Positions 9,184 to 18,382 of a stretch of DNA of 26,352 bases are shown here, one piece after another (positions within the stretch are counted from its first letter, which is position 1; each line of letters begins with the position of its first letter). The notes beneath the pieces are model-generated. The model saw only the letters and a program-made list of their open reading frames with translations, searched no databases and was not told the DNA's origin. Where the stretch lies: contig DJVF01000023.1 in assembly GCA_002441085.1 (NCBI GenBank), positions 1-26,352 of the forward strand, given 5' to 3'. The position numbers were made by a program, and so were the translations under genes. The stretch is from Patescibacteria group bacterium UBA6263 (lineage in GTDB: Bacteria > Patescibacteriota > Gracilibacteria > Absconditabacterales > Absconditicoccaceae).

Positions 9184-10527
9184 ATGTATAATAAATATAA
9201 TCAAGCAAAAATTCAAAATCATATCCAATCTAATCTACCTATGGATGAATTTGTGAAGTGAAATTTTGCTAAAGCTGGGGAAATTATAGATCAATATCAA
9301 GAATTTTTGGCAATATGTTTGGATAAAGCTAACAATAAATTCTTGGAATGAAAAAGCATGACAGAATATCTAAAAACTCAGCTTGAAAACTTGGGAATAG
9401 AAAAAGACAAACTAGAATCAGAATTAAAAGATATTTTGGATAAAATGAATGAGCGTAAAAAATTGACTGAAGAATTAAAAAAACATAAAAAATTAAACAA
9501 AAAATGGGAGGCTATATGGAAAAAGTTTAAGGAACTAAAATTTGATGTAAACGAATTTGAAGATTTTTTGGATGATGTCAAAAGAAATAACCCTGATAAT
9601 TATAAGCAAGGTGAAGAAGAGATAAATGAATTTTTGGATTCAGAGAGTTATAAAAAAATAAAAGAATGGAATGGGCAAAATAGTCTTTGGCTACTAGAAA
9701 GAGAAAGAAATAATATAACTAGAAAATTAAGTCATAAGTCTAATACGATGAATGTAAAAACACTAATAGAAGAAATCAAAACCTGAAAAACAAAAAATAT
9801 GTTGGAAAATTATATATCGGATGATGTGAAGCAAATATTCTGAAAGAAAAAGGATTTTTATGGTCGAGAAGACCCCAGAAGTCTCAAAGAGATATATATG
9901 CAGACTTTGAGTTCTATGATTATTTTAAACAAAGATGCTGATAACAAGATTAGAAAAGAGTTGATAAAAAAATATAATGATAAAATCTGACTATGGAAAT
10001 ATGTTTGGGATATCTATCAAGATTTGAAAATGAATGAATTTAGAATTAGAGAAAACTTATGAACCCAAAATAATATAGAAATCAATTTGCAAGAAGAAAT
10101 CAAAAAATCAATAATTGAAGAAATAAAATACCGAATTGATTTTTGTAAAGTACAGTATCCTATGTGGAGAAATGCTATTGATGACAGTGATATAGATTAT
10201 TTAAAACATATTTTGAACTGAGAAAAATCACATGCATGGAATATAGAGATAGATCAAAATAGAAGGGTTCGTGAAATTTTTTATACACTTAGAGACTACC
10301 TAGAAGATATTGAATTAGAAAATAAATTTGAGATGATATGGAATTATATGTACCAATGAATCGGAATAGATACAGCATATATTCAAAATATCTTGATAGA
10401 ATTATTTAAATATATGGATCAAGAAGATAGAAAAGAAATCGAGGATAGATTTGGGAATTATAATCTATTCAAAAAAATAGAAGAAGAAAATAAAATAGAA
10501 AATAGACAGTTAGAGTTGTTTAATTAG
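9184..10527 (+). CDS. Coiled-coil protein of unknown function
   Basis: 447 residues, not recognised. No signal peptide or membrane segment. Residues about 60-115 form a strong Lys/Glu-rich coiled coil (L-E-N-L-G-I-E-K-D-K-L-E-S-E-L), and the rest is charged and predicted helical with several Trp residues (K-K-W-E-A-I-W, S-L-W-L-L, L-W-K-Y-V-W). Its eight in-frame UGA codons cut it into fragments under the standard code, so only a 142-residue piece would appear conventional. It is transcribed divergently from the 106/831-residue operon with promoters back to back, which suggests joint control. It ends in TAG just before the dispersed hairpin repeat and a bidirectional terminator. Likely cytoplasmic; function unknown. 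Confidence 0.8.
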
Positions 10528-10536
10528 CAAAATAAT

Positions 10537-10572
10537 AGATTGCCACGTCCGCCAAAACGGACTCGCAATGAC
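10537..10572. repeat. Dispersed hairpin repeat, copy 2
   Basis: AGATTGCC...CTCGCAATGAC with arms ATTGC/GCAAT and an inner perfect stem GTCCG/CGGAC around CCAAAA. It lies between a native gene and the UGA-free cassette. Confidence 0.7.
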
Positions 10573-10580
10573 GTAAATAG

Positions 10581-10611
10581 AAAAAAATCCCGTACTAAAA
10601 GCCGGGATTTT
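10581..10611. terminator. Terminator at the end of the UGA-free cassette
   Basis: Stem ATCCCG/CGGGAT flanked by A-run and T-run. Read on the minus strand it is followed by seven T's, so it is a strong terminator for the gene at 10637-11149; on the plus strand it can also stop the 447-residue gene. Confidence 0.75.
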
Positions 10612-10636
10612 GCGAAATAAGTCTTTTTAAGTCGAT

Positions 10637-11149
10637 CTAAAGACCTCTGATTTTTTTGCCTAAAGCAAGAGTTTTGAGGTAGTTTTTTGGTAAAACCTTC
10701 CGGATAATACCATGCTTTGGGCATTCATCATATTCCCACAAAGCCCCAAAAGAATGAGAATAACCTGGTACAAATGCAAGCTTTTTGATTAAGCCCGTAG
10801 CAAAAATTACACCATAAAATTCCTCAAGTAATTCTTTGTTTGGGTACTCGTATCCATGATCTTTTTGGATACGTTTCATTGCCTCTTGAAAAGGCATTTG
10901 TTTGAACACATGATATCCCATAGATACAAAAGCTTTTGTGGCCTTTTCAAATATCTTATGATTCTCCTCAGGACTGAGGAGACCGGACCACATAGGTCCT
11001 GCAATCATAATGATCTCAGGATTGATTGCTTTCATCCTTTGCAGTATCCTGATTGCGATTTCAGCCAGTTCTGTAAAATTTCTAGCATTCTCAGCTGCCT
11101 GTCTGTCCGCATCATCCCAATAAGGACAATTTAGCATTTCTTTTTTCAT
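10637..11149 (-). CDS. Nucleoside 2-deoxyribosyltransferase-like protein
   Basis: 170 residues. I-M-I-A-G-P-M-W-S-G (about 48-57) matches the phosphate-loop-like start of the nucleoside 2-deoxyribosyltransferase/DUF4406 superfamily, and F-V-P-G-Y-S-H-S-F-G-A-L-W-E-Y near 125-139 matches its P-G-W-x-x-S-x-G-A-x-x-E motif. The Glu of the second motif would be a nucleophile or binding residue by analogy. Such enzymes act on nucleosides or nucleotides; the substrate here cannot be told. All 11 glycines are GGN and none is UGA, and the gene looks less AT-rich than its neighbours, which points to recent transfer from a standard-code donor. It has a consensus promoter (TTGACA-16-TATATT) and a strong terminator, and is divergent from a lipoprotein gene that is also UGA-free. 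Assignment to the superfamily is moderate. Confidence 0.8.
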   Translation of the reverse strand: MKKEMLNCPYWDDADRQAAENARNFTELAEIAIRILQRMKAINPEIIMIAGPMWSGLLSPEENHKIFEKATKAFVSMGYHVFKQMPFQEAMKRIQKDHGYEYPNKELLEEFYGVIFATGLIKKLAFVPGYSHSFGALWEYDECPKHGIIRKVLPKNYLKTLALGKKIRGL

Positions 11150-11175
11150 ATAATTTTTGTTTTAGGTGAATTTTG

Positions 11176-11203
11176 AATATAAAGATTGAAAGTAATATGT
11201 CAA
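11176..11203 (-). promoter_or_regulatory. Promoter of the deoxyribosyltransferase-like gene
   Basis: Minus-strand consensus TTGACA (11198-11203), 16-bp spacer, TATATT (11176-11181), about 27 bases before the ATG. Confidence 0.6.
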
Positions 11204-11218
11204 TATCAAAAAATACCA

Positions 11219-11246
11219 TTGACTTGTATCGACAAATATGTATTAT
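11219..11246 (+). promoter_or_regulatory. Promoter of the small lipoprotein gene
   Basis: TTGACT (11219-11224), 16-bp spacer, TATTAT (11241-11246), about 28 bases before the ATG at 11275. It is back to back with the divergent promoter, 15 bases apart. Confidence 0.6.
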
Positions 11247-11274
11247 AAACCCATAAACAAAAATTAATACTAAT

Positions 11275-11583
11275 ATGAAAAATAAATCAAATTGGCTGAC
11301 TATTAATAGAAGGCACAAACTGCTAATTGCAGGATTAATATTTATTTGTATTATTCTTGCCGTAGGTTGTACCGAAAACCAAAGAGCAAAAAATTTTGGA
11401 GGCAATTCAACGTATGAATTACCAAAGAGGCAAAAGTTGGTTCTTGTTACATGGAAAGATAACAATATTTGGTACCTAACAAGGTCAATGAAAGAAAGTG
11501 AAACAGCAGAAACTTACACTTTCCAAGAAGAATCATCATTCGGCTTATTGAATGGTACAGTAACAATCAAAGAAACAAAATAA
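11275..11583 (+). CDS. Small lipoprotein of unknown function
   Basis: 102 residues. A positively charged start (residues 1-15), a hydrophobic core and the lipobox L-A-V-G-C with Cys32 predict a lipoprotein anchored on the outer side of the membrane. The mature part, about 70 residues, is polar and includes L-V-T-W-K-D-N-N-I-W-Y-L-T-R and no recognised domain. All six glycines are GGN and there is no UGA, as in the divergent neighbour. It has its own promoter and a strong downstream terminator. Together these suggest a foreign two-gene cassette. A native gene that by chance lacks UGA is possible, but both genes together make that less likely. Confidence 0.8.
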   Translation: MKNKSNWLTINRRHKLLIAGLIFICIILAVGCTENQRAKNFGGNSTYELPKRQKLVLVTWKDNNIWYLTRSMKESETAETYTFQEESSFGLLNGTVTIKETK

Positions 11584-11604
11584 ATTGAGTATTTATCAGA
11601 ATCG

Positions 11605-11636
11605 GAGGCAAGGAATTTTTCTTGACCTCTTTTTTT
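11605..11636 (+). terminator. Terminator of the lipoprotein gene
   Basis: Stem GAGGCAAG/CTTG-A-CCTC (8 bp with one bulged A) and a run of seven T's: a classical rho-independent terminator. Confidence 0.8.
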
Positions 11637-11761
11637 ATCATCAAATTACCTTATATCAACAAATAAATATATATTACAACAATATCTCCTCAAATTTGGA
11701 AAAATATAAATTTTGGAATTGTAATTATATAGCAAAAACTTAAACAATTATTTGCTGTAGC

Positions 11762-11788
11762 ATTGTTACATTAAAAAATTGTTACATT
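11762..11788. repeat. Direct repeat upstream of recJ
   Basis: ATTGTTACATT occurs at 11762-11772 and again at 11778-11788, a 16-base period, in the 194-base region between the lipoprotein terminator and recJ. It could be an operator; nothing else is evident there, and no convincing recJ promoter was found. Confidence 0.45.
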
Positions 11789-11830
11789 TAAACATTATTA
11801 TCGTTTCAAATCTTCTCAAATATTAGTTAC

Positions 11831-13492
11831 ATGAACTTCAATATACAATATGAAAATCCAGATGAATCTCTGCTTACCAGACTATTTAAAGTAAGATGAA
11901 TTCAAGATAATGCGGAAGCATTTCTAGACCCCAAACTAGCTGATTATTGGCTAGATCCTTTTTTGTTGAATGATATGCAAATCGCAGTAGATAGAATACT
12001 AAAAGCAATCAAAAGCTGAGAAAAAATCATGATATTTGGAGATTATGATGTAGATGGAGTAACTTCAAGTCGATTGTTATACAGATTTTTTTCAAAATTT
12101 ATGAATTACAAAAATGTAAGCGTACAATATCCAGATAGAGTCAAAGACTGATATGGTATCAAAAACAATCATATCGATGATATCCAAAATAAATGAGTCA
12201 GTTTGATAATCACTGTAGATAATGGGATAGCTAGCGTAAACGAGATTTTGTATGCGAAGCAAAAATGAATAGATGTAATTATCACTGATCATCACAAAGA
12301 ACATGACCAGATACCACAAGCATTTGCTGTGATCAATCCTCAAATAAGTAGTAATTATCCTTTTAAATGATTGGCTGGAGTCGGTGTAGCATTCAAACTC
12401 ATAAATGCTATTTTGACCAAATCTGATTTTGATAAAACAAAAAAAAATCTGATTTTTAACTATTTTTTACCCGTCGTAGCTATATGAACAGTCGCTGACA
12501 TAGTACCACTAATCAATGAAAATAGAGTGATAGTCAAAAAATGACTGGAATTGATCAATACTCAAAGAAATAATTTACCTACATCATTGAGGTGATTTTT
12601 GGATTTTTTGAATCTAAGAGATAATGTAGATACTTTTCATATCGGATTTGTTATATGACCCAGAATAAATGCATGATGAAGGATTAAATCTCCATATGAT
12701 AGCCTCAGAGCGCTATTGTATACTGGAGAAAGACAATTCGAACATATGGGCAAGATAGATGAAGTAAACAACGAGAGGAAAAAATTACAAGAAAAGGCTT
12801 TTAAAATATCTCAAGATATAGTGGATTTAAATCAAAATATTTTGATAGTTGCTGATGAAGAATTTCACGAATGAGTAGTCGGAATAGTAGCAGGCAAACT
12901 CACAGAAAAATATTACAAGCCATCAGCAGTATTTAAAATAGATAATGAAAAAGGCATGGCTGTGGCTAGCTTGAGATGACCAGATTATTTTAATATAATA
13001 CAAATGTTATGAGAAGCTCCAGAACTAATGGTACGTTTTGGATGACACAAGCAAGCTTGATGATTGGCTGTAAGTCTAGACAAATTAGAAGAACTAAAAG
13101 ATTTTATGAAAGACTACTGCAATAAAAATATTAAAGAATCTGACTTACAAAAATCATTAAAAATCGATACTCATATATATCCACATGAACGAAATAATGA
13201 TACTCTATGTGATATAGAAAAATTAGCTCCATTTGGAGAAGGCAATAAAGAACCAGTATTTATAATAGAAAATGTAAAAGTTAATAAAGTCGAAAAAGTT
13301 TGAAAGAACTGATGAGCTCATCTAAAAATCCACTGAGATTTAGATGGTAAAAAATTGACCAGTATGTTTTGGAGTAAGTGAAGTGAATGTAATGGATTTG
13401 ATCTAGATCAAATTAGCGTAGTGGGTAAGGTCAAAAAAGATAGTTATAATGGTGGATATTTTATTGATGGAGTAGAGTATAGAAGTGCTTAG
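11831..13492 (+). CDS. recJ: Single-stranded-DNA-specific 5'-3' exonuclease RecJ
   Basis: 553 residues, near the usual length of about 560-580. RecJ degrades single-stranded DNA from the 5' end in recombination and mismatch or base-excision repair. DHH phosphoesterase motifs are present: D-Y-D-V-D-G at 71-76, T-V-D-N-G at 128-132, T-D-H-H at 152-155. The DHHA1 motif F-G-G-H-K-Q-A-G-G lies near 403-411, followed by a C-terminal OB-like domain. In this DHHA1 motif three of the four glycines are UGA, which is strong recoding evidence. The catalytic aspartates and histidines are intact, so the enzyme should be active with Mn2+ or Mg2+. It stands alone between two promoter-bearing units and ends in TAG, followed by the dispersed repeat and a terminator-like hairpin. 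Confidence 0.95.
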
Positions 13493-13555
13493 TCTTAGAT
13501 AAGTTAGTGTTTTGTTATTGCTAGACAGGAAGCAAGCTTATATTTGTTATTTAAA

Positions 13556-13582
13556 AGATCGCCACACTACACTCGCAATGAC
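13556..13582. repeat. Dispersed hairpin repeat, copy 3 (short)
   Basis: AGATCGCC...CTCGCAATGAC, with one arm mismatch and a short loop, downstream of recJ. Confidence 0.6.
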
Positions 13583-13597
13583 TAGGAAAAAATACAT

Positions 13598-13625
13598 TTG
13601 ACTACAAAACATGAATTATTATACT
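13598..13625 (+). promoter_or_regulatory. Promoter upstream of the 153-residue protein gene
   Basis: TTGACT (13598-13603), 16-bp spacer, TATACT (13620-13625). A terminator-like hairpin begins 15 bases downstream. Confidence 0.6.
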
Positions 13626-13639
13626 TTGGACGTAAATAA

Positions 13640-13671
13640 AAATCTGTGATTATATATGAGTCAGATTTTTT
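13640..13671 (+). terminator. Terminator or attenuator in the leader of the 153-residue protein gene
   Basis: Stem AAATCTG/CAGATTT with a 15-base loop and a T-run. It may end recJ transcripts, but it also lies between the 13598 promoter and the next start, so it may attenuate that gene or release an RNA of about 40 bases. Confidence 0.6.
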
Positions 13672-13693
13672 ATTTTTATTTATAATTATTTAA

Positions 13694-14155
13694 ATGACTG
13701 AAAACGAAGTACAACAGATCAAAAACATTATCATAAACCTAGAAGAAAAGAAATGACATATACCATATATGAGTGAGCTAGAAAATCATGATATTTTTTG
13801 ACCTATTTTAAATTCTCTAGATATAGAAAAAAAAAAGGATGTAAAAAAAATTATTGATGAATATATAGTATCCAAGATTGAATCTATGAAAACAAAATGA
13901 TGAGTATTATTCAAAAGGTTTTATGAAATAGATCCTGATTTGTTTCGAACTTTTAGAGACTTGAATGAAAAAGAAGAAAACGTTGGAAGTATTGAATTCC
14001 AAGAAATATGAAAAAAAGTAGAACAAGAAATGTTTAAATTAGAATGAATATTGACTGAAAGGATGCTAAAACAAGAAAAAGGATTAGACAAAGTTGTTGG
14101 ATCTTTTTATAATATAGTATATAATTTTTTTCCTAGGTATGGTAAGATAGAATAA
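13694..14155 (+). CDS. Small soluble protein of unknown function
   Basis: 153 residues, not recognised. No signal peptide or membrane segment. It is charged and predicted helical, rich in Glu, Lys and Ile, with an aromatic C-terminus (F-Y-N-I-V-Y-N-F-F-P-R-Y-G). Six of its glycines are UGA, including G-G in T-K-G-G-V-L-F, so it is native in code. It has its own promoter with a hairpin in the leader. It is convergent with the membrane protein gene at 14247; the 91-base gap holds AT-rich sequence with no clear terminator. Probably cytoplasmic. Confidence 0.75.
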
Positions 14156-14246
14156 TCAATCAACTTTATAGTAAAAGTTTTCTGGTAAATTTACAGTTAA
14201 ACAAAAATATTTAGATATAATATAATAATGCTATTTAATAGAAAAA

Positions 14247-15167
14247 CTATTTAGTTTTAGTTTTTTTTGGTTTTGATTTGTTAGTATTAGATTTGGAGCG
14301 AGATATTTTGCTAGCTTTTTTGATAATTTTCTTACTAGATGATTTTTTTGTATGTTTAACTGGATGTTTACTTTTAGTAGATTGCTCGTCTTGTGATAGT
14401 TTCAAAGATTCATGGTGTAGTCTTTTTTTCAAAGGTCTATAGTGAAACAAATACCACAAAGCATGTGAAGATCCCAGGAATATGATAATAAATCAAACCC
14501 ATAAATTATGATATATTATATCAAAAGGTAGATTCATATGTCTCAAATATATCTGTGGGATTAGATAACTAAGTATGATCAAACCATATCACAAGAAACT
14601 AACAAATATCAAAGAGTTTCGAGTTTTTTTGTGTATATTGTGATGTAGCAACTCTCGATAAGTCAGAAAATAACTTATAAAATATAATGATAGAATAACT
14701 ATAGCTGACCAGAATAAAAATTCTCTTTGAGATAATACTTTTTCTTCTTGAAGAAATTGGACTAATGTTTCTTTTTGGGTTGGAGCAGCAGGAGCAACAT
14801 TTTGCAAACTTGCAGCTATCTGTTTGATATCTTCTATTTTTAATCAATGAGTAGTTTCTAGATCATTTATTTCATCTAGTTCTTTTACTTGAAACTGATT
14901 GGAATAATGTTGATTAATCTTTTCTGCTAAAATCTTGGAATCTATACCATATATACTTGCCGCCTCCAATATACTTTTATCCTCCAAATATTTATTTGGA
15001 ACCTCTATAGTGAGAGAAATTGTAGTTTCTTGTGGTCCAGTTTTGATACTATCTATTCATACTGATGATTCACCAATATCTTGTGCAAAAACTTGATGAG
15101 GAACAAAAAAATAAATAAATGCTTGTAAAAATAATATCAAACTCAAACCCAGAATTTTGTTTTTCAT
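14247..15167 (-). CDS. Membrane protein with signal peptide and Lys/Ser-rich tail
   Basis: 306 residues, not recognised. Residues 1 to about 29 form a signal peptide ending F-A-Q. A secreted region of about 125 residues follows, with E-T-T-I-S-L-T-I-E-V-P and a helical segment. Three membrane helices then lie near 155-178, 190-213 and 222-245. The C-terminal 60 residues are cytoplasmic or surface exposed depending on topology, and very rich in Lys and Ser (T-K-K-S-S-S-K-K-I-I-K-K), possibly nucleic-acid or anionic-polymer binding. It lies 39 bases downstream of gatA on the same strand and is probably co-transcribed; a functional link is not implied. UGA codes several glycines (S-S-V-G-I-D, F-L-G-Y-G). 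The tail could also be low-complexity sequence without specific function. Confidence 0.8.
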
Positions 15168-15206
15168 CTATATAATTTAGAAATAAATTTACCACTTATT
15201 AACAAA

Positions 15207-16619
15207 TTAATTATGTTTTTCAATCCATTCTCCTAAATCTAAAATCTTTTTTTCATTCCAAGTATTGGCCATGAGTTGTATTCATACTGGCATATCTTCT
15301 CATCTATCATCTATAGTTCAAATGGGTACTGATATGGCTGGTAATCATCACATATTGGCTGGTATAGTATACATATCTGCTAGATACATCTTGAGTGGAT
15401 CATCTGACCTATCTCATATTTTCCAAGCTACTTCTGGGACTGTAGGCATAATAATAATATCGTATGATGAATATATTTTATCAAAATCAGATTTTAATTG
15501 ATTTCTGGCTGATTGAGCTTTGAGATAATATCATTCATAGTTGGCACTACTCAAAACAAATGTTCAAAGGAGAATCCTCCTTTTGGCTTCATCTCCAAAT
15601 CCAGCCGACCTAATCTTGGAATAATAGTCCATCATATTATCAAAATTGGAAGTATCTTCTTGTAATCCAAATTTGATTCCATCAAATCTAGCAAGATTGG
15701 TACTCACCTCTGCTGGCATCAAAGTATAATACATAGGCACAGAATATGCCAAAGTAGGTATAGATATTTCATCCACTTGAAATCATGCAGATCTAAGTTT
15801 GTCTACAACTTCAAGAAATTTGGACTTTACTTTGATGTCTAATCATTCTCAAAAAATTTGTCTAGGAATTCATATTTTTAGATTCAAAGGGTCTGTATAT
15901 TTTAGAAAATCTAAATTATCTGCTCTAGGATCACTTTGAGAATCTCTTTGATCAAAACTAGCTATTGATGATAACAATATTCTAGCGTCTTCAACTGTTT
16001 TGGTAAAAGTACCTACTTGATCCAAACTAGAAGCCATAGATTGTACTCCATATCTGGATACTCTACCATATGTAGGTTTGAGTCAAACTATACCACAAAA
16101 AGATGCAGGTTGACGGACACTTCATCATGTATCAGTCCCAAGTGCTGCTATACAACAATCAGAAGAAACAGCAACAGCAGATCATCATGAAGATCATCAT
16201 GGCACACGATCTTTTCAATGATTATTGGTAGTATTTCCAAAGTATGAATTTTCTGTAGATCATCACATTGCAAATTCATCCATATTGGTTTTTCATATCA
16301 TTAGTCATCAGTTTTTTTCTAGATTGAGAAAACATGTCGCGCTATAAGGTGGGACATAATTTTCAAGCATATGAGATCAACAAGAAGTTATATAATCTTT
16401 GGTCAAAATAATATCTTTGATTCATATAGGAGCTCAATGTAATGGCCCACTTTCAAAAGCTTTTAAATTATCAGTAATATATTGCTCATGGAATCTAATA
16501 AATGAAAAATAATCCTGATTCAATCTTTGAGCTTTATCAAGATAATATGAGACTACTTCACTTGGATTGAGTTTTGAAGATTGTACTAAGTCAATGTATT
16601 GTTTAAGTGTGAGATTCAT
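15207..16619 (-). CDS. gatA: Glu/Asp-tRNA amidotransferase subunit A
   Basis: 470 residues, usual length. GatA is the amidase subunit of GatCAB, which converts Glu-tRNA-Gln and Asp-tRNA-Asn to the amides. The Ser-cisSer-Lys triad is intact: Lys68 in G-I-K-D-I, Ser143 in P-G-G-S-S-G-G-S, Ser167 in D-T-G-G-S-V-R-Q-P. Four of the glycines in that motif are UGA, among the clearest recoding evidence here. The Met at 16619 was chosen. A TTG start five codons upstream (16634) is in frame, but the ATG is the more natural start with L-T-L-K-Q-Y. A TTGTTA-16-TATACA promoter lies about 45 bases upstream. GatB and GatC are not in the window. The membrane protein gene follows 39 bases downstream. Confidence 0.96.
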
Positions 16620-16666
16620 AAAATAATGTTTCAATGTAAAAATAATTCATTGTTTCAATGCTCTAG

Positions 16667-16694
16667 TGTATAGAAATTTTGATAGAAATAACAA
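16667..16694 (-). promoter_or_regulatory. Candidate gatA promoter
   Basis: Minus-strand TTGTTA (16689-16694), 16-bp spacer, TATACA (16667-16672). Confidence 0.45.
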
Positions 16695-16756
16695 GAAAAA
16701 CTCGTTAATTATAAAACCATTATTTTATTGGAAATAAAAAATTTGTAAATTTATTT

Positions 16757-16789
16757 AAAAAAAGAACACTATAATAAATAGCGTTCTTT
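16757..16789 (-). terminator. Terminator of the 178-residue membrane protein gene
   Basis: Minus-strand stem AAAGAAC/GTTCTTT with a longer imperfect extension, followed by T-rich sequence, 28 bases after the stop at 16818. Confidence 0.7.
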
Positions 16790-16817
16790 GACAATAGTGC
16801 ATTGTAATAAACCTTGA

Positions 16818-17354
16818 TTATTTCTTTGCCCTTTTTCTAAGGAAAACAAACAAAGATACCATCAAAACGATTATAAATACCAGGATATAATAATATGAAT
16901 TTGGAGATAAATTCATCAAACGATCAAACAAATTATTTGCTAATATAACCATAACAATAATAATTGCTATAAGACCTATTGCAATTTTTTTTGATTCTGC
17001 CATTTTTATAAGTCCATAGAAGATTAGAAACAAAGAACTAACAGCAATAATTATAATTGTTAGAAAGGATGTCTCATAAATAAATATAAAAGCGAGTAAG
17101 ACAAATGCAAGTAATACACCTGAAAAAATCAAAATAAAACTTTTCTTTTGGTTTCTTTGTTTGATAATTTGTGAAAATGAGTCATATCTTATATCCAAAC
17201 CATAATGTTTTTTGATATTAGAAGCTGTTTCATCTAATTCTTCTTGTAAACTAATAATTTTTTTTACAGTTGTTGGTTTGTACATAAAGAATTCAACAAT
17301 TACTACTATTAGTATAGTAATTGCTATCAATAAGGTATTAACAATAATTTCCAT
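16818..17354 (-). CDS. Small multi-span membrane protein without UGA glycines
   Basis: 178 residues, not recognised. Hydrophobic helices near 4-26, 72-92, 94-113, 122-141 and 153-172 (I-L-V-F-I-I-V-L-M-V-S-L-F-V-F-L) suggest five spans with a helical cytoplasmic loop around 30-70 (S-L-Q-E-E-L-D-E-T-A). It ends in R-K-R-A-K-K. All four glycines are GGN, whereas native genes here use UGA for a large share. That is suggestive of transfer but weak because the count is small. It lies 40 bases downstream of the 261-residue gene on the same strand and ends before a clear terminator. It could be an immunity-like or unknown inner membrane protein; no claim is made. Confidence 0.75.
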   Translation of the reverse strand: MEIIVNTLLIAITILIVVIVEFFMYKPTTVKKIISLQEELDETASNIKKHYGLDIRYDSFSQIIKQRNQKKSFILIFSGVLLAFVLLAFIFIYETSFLTIIIIAVSSLFLIFYGLIKMAESKKIAIGLIAIIIVMVILANNLFDRLMNLSPNSYYYILVFIIVLMVSLFVFLRKRAKK

Positions 17355-17394
17355 AATGATTTTTATTTAAGTTTTTATTTATTATTTAATTAAC

Positions 17395-18180
17395 TTATTT
17401 TACAAAACTATCGAAAATTTGTTTAAGATAATTGGGGTCTGATGGAGTCTTTGGGTTTGATGTAGTTACAGTTTGGGTAGTATTGGTTTGACTTGTGTTT
17501 ACTTTGGGAAGTAATCTAAATGTCTTTATTATATAAGTAATATTATTTGATCTTTGATCATCATTTTTTAGCGAGACATAAACAAAAGTATATTTAGAAT
17601 TTTGAGTTATATAAGTAGTATGAGAAAACTTGGATTGTTTGTTGGTATTATAATAATTATTTTCTATAATATATAATATAAAATAATCTTTATCATCGAA
17701 TGAAAATATAAAGTGATGCTCTCAGACAGTTCATGTATATGTTTCTATTTGATATCAATCCCGAGATCATGGGAATGTAATAGAAAAATTATAATCAGAA
17801 TTATAATAATTTAGATCTCACTTTATTTTGTTTGTAGATACATTGTCTTGTATAATATCATTGCTTACATCTATTTCTTCGTTATACATATCATTATACA
17901 AATCATCATATAATTCATTGGGATTTAACTCATCTACACCTGTAAATTGATTATATCATGTAGCTGTCTGTCAAGAAATAACATTTGAAATATCAGTCAA
18001 AGAGCCTGTCGCTCACGTATTATAATCTAGATTAGCAGGAGATGAAATGTTGGAAGTTATAAAAAATCATCTAATCTTGGCAATTAGAGTATCTGCTCAA
18101 TCTGGATTGACTATACGATAAAATACAAAAGCCAATCAAGACAAAACTATTATCAATATAACTCTTCTAATTATCAGCAT
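17395..18180 (-). CDS. Membrane-anchored extracytoplasmic protein of unknown function
   Basis: 261 residues, not recognised. A single N-terminal hydrophobic helix (residues about 5-21, V-I-L-I-I-V-L-S-G-L-A-F-V-F-Y) after R-R acts as an uncleaved anchor or signal peptide. A low-complexity Asn/Asp/Tyr-rich region follows, then a likely beta-rich globular domain (Y-N-F-S-I-T-F-P-G-S-R-D-G-Y-Q, F-I-F-S-F-D-D-K-D-Y-F-I-L-Y) and a Thr/Asn/Pro-rich segment near the end. The pattern Y-N-F-S-I-T-F-P is common at the start of secreted PsbP-like or similar domains; this is a weak resemblance. UGA codes nearly all its glycines. The promoter TTGCTT-16-TATAGT starts about 23 bases before the ATG. It is followed by the UGA-free membrane protein gene. 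Confidence 0.78.
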
Positions 18181-18208
18181 TTTAGTTTTATAAGAACTAA
18201 ATAAACAT

Positions 18209-18236
18209 ACTATACATATTTGATAACATAAAGCAA
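18209..18236 (-). promoter_or_regulatory. Promoter of the 261-residue protein gene
   Basis: Minus-strand TTGCTT (18231-18236), 16-bp spacer, TATAGT (18209-18214), leader of about 23 bases. Confidence 0.5.
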
Positions 18237-18268
18237 TATATAAATTTTATTAAATAGACTTGAGTAGC

Positions 18269-18296
18269 TTTAGACAATCATTAAATAATATATAAT
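18269..18296 (+). promoter_or_regulatory. Candidate promoter of the 292-residue membrane protein gene
   Basis: TTTAGA (18269-18274), 16-bp spacer, perfect TATAAT (18291-18296); leader of about 80 bases before the ATG at 18383. Confidence 0.45.
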
Positions 18297-18382
18297 ACTG
18301 CTAAATGAGATATATTTAATATATTTGATAATCTATAAATATTAATAGCAAATTTGGCAAAAATTTATTTAAGTTCAAATTT

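Noticed and set aside
9378..9581. Open frame antisense to the 447-residue gene
   Set aside because: It is the mirror of a Lys/Glu-rich coiled coil and has no independent support.
16620..16634. Upstream TTG start for gatA
   Set aside because: It adds five residues (M-K-H-Y-F) of no family value; the ATG at 16619 gives a normal N-terminus.
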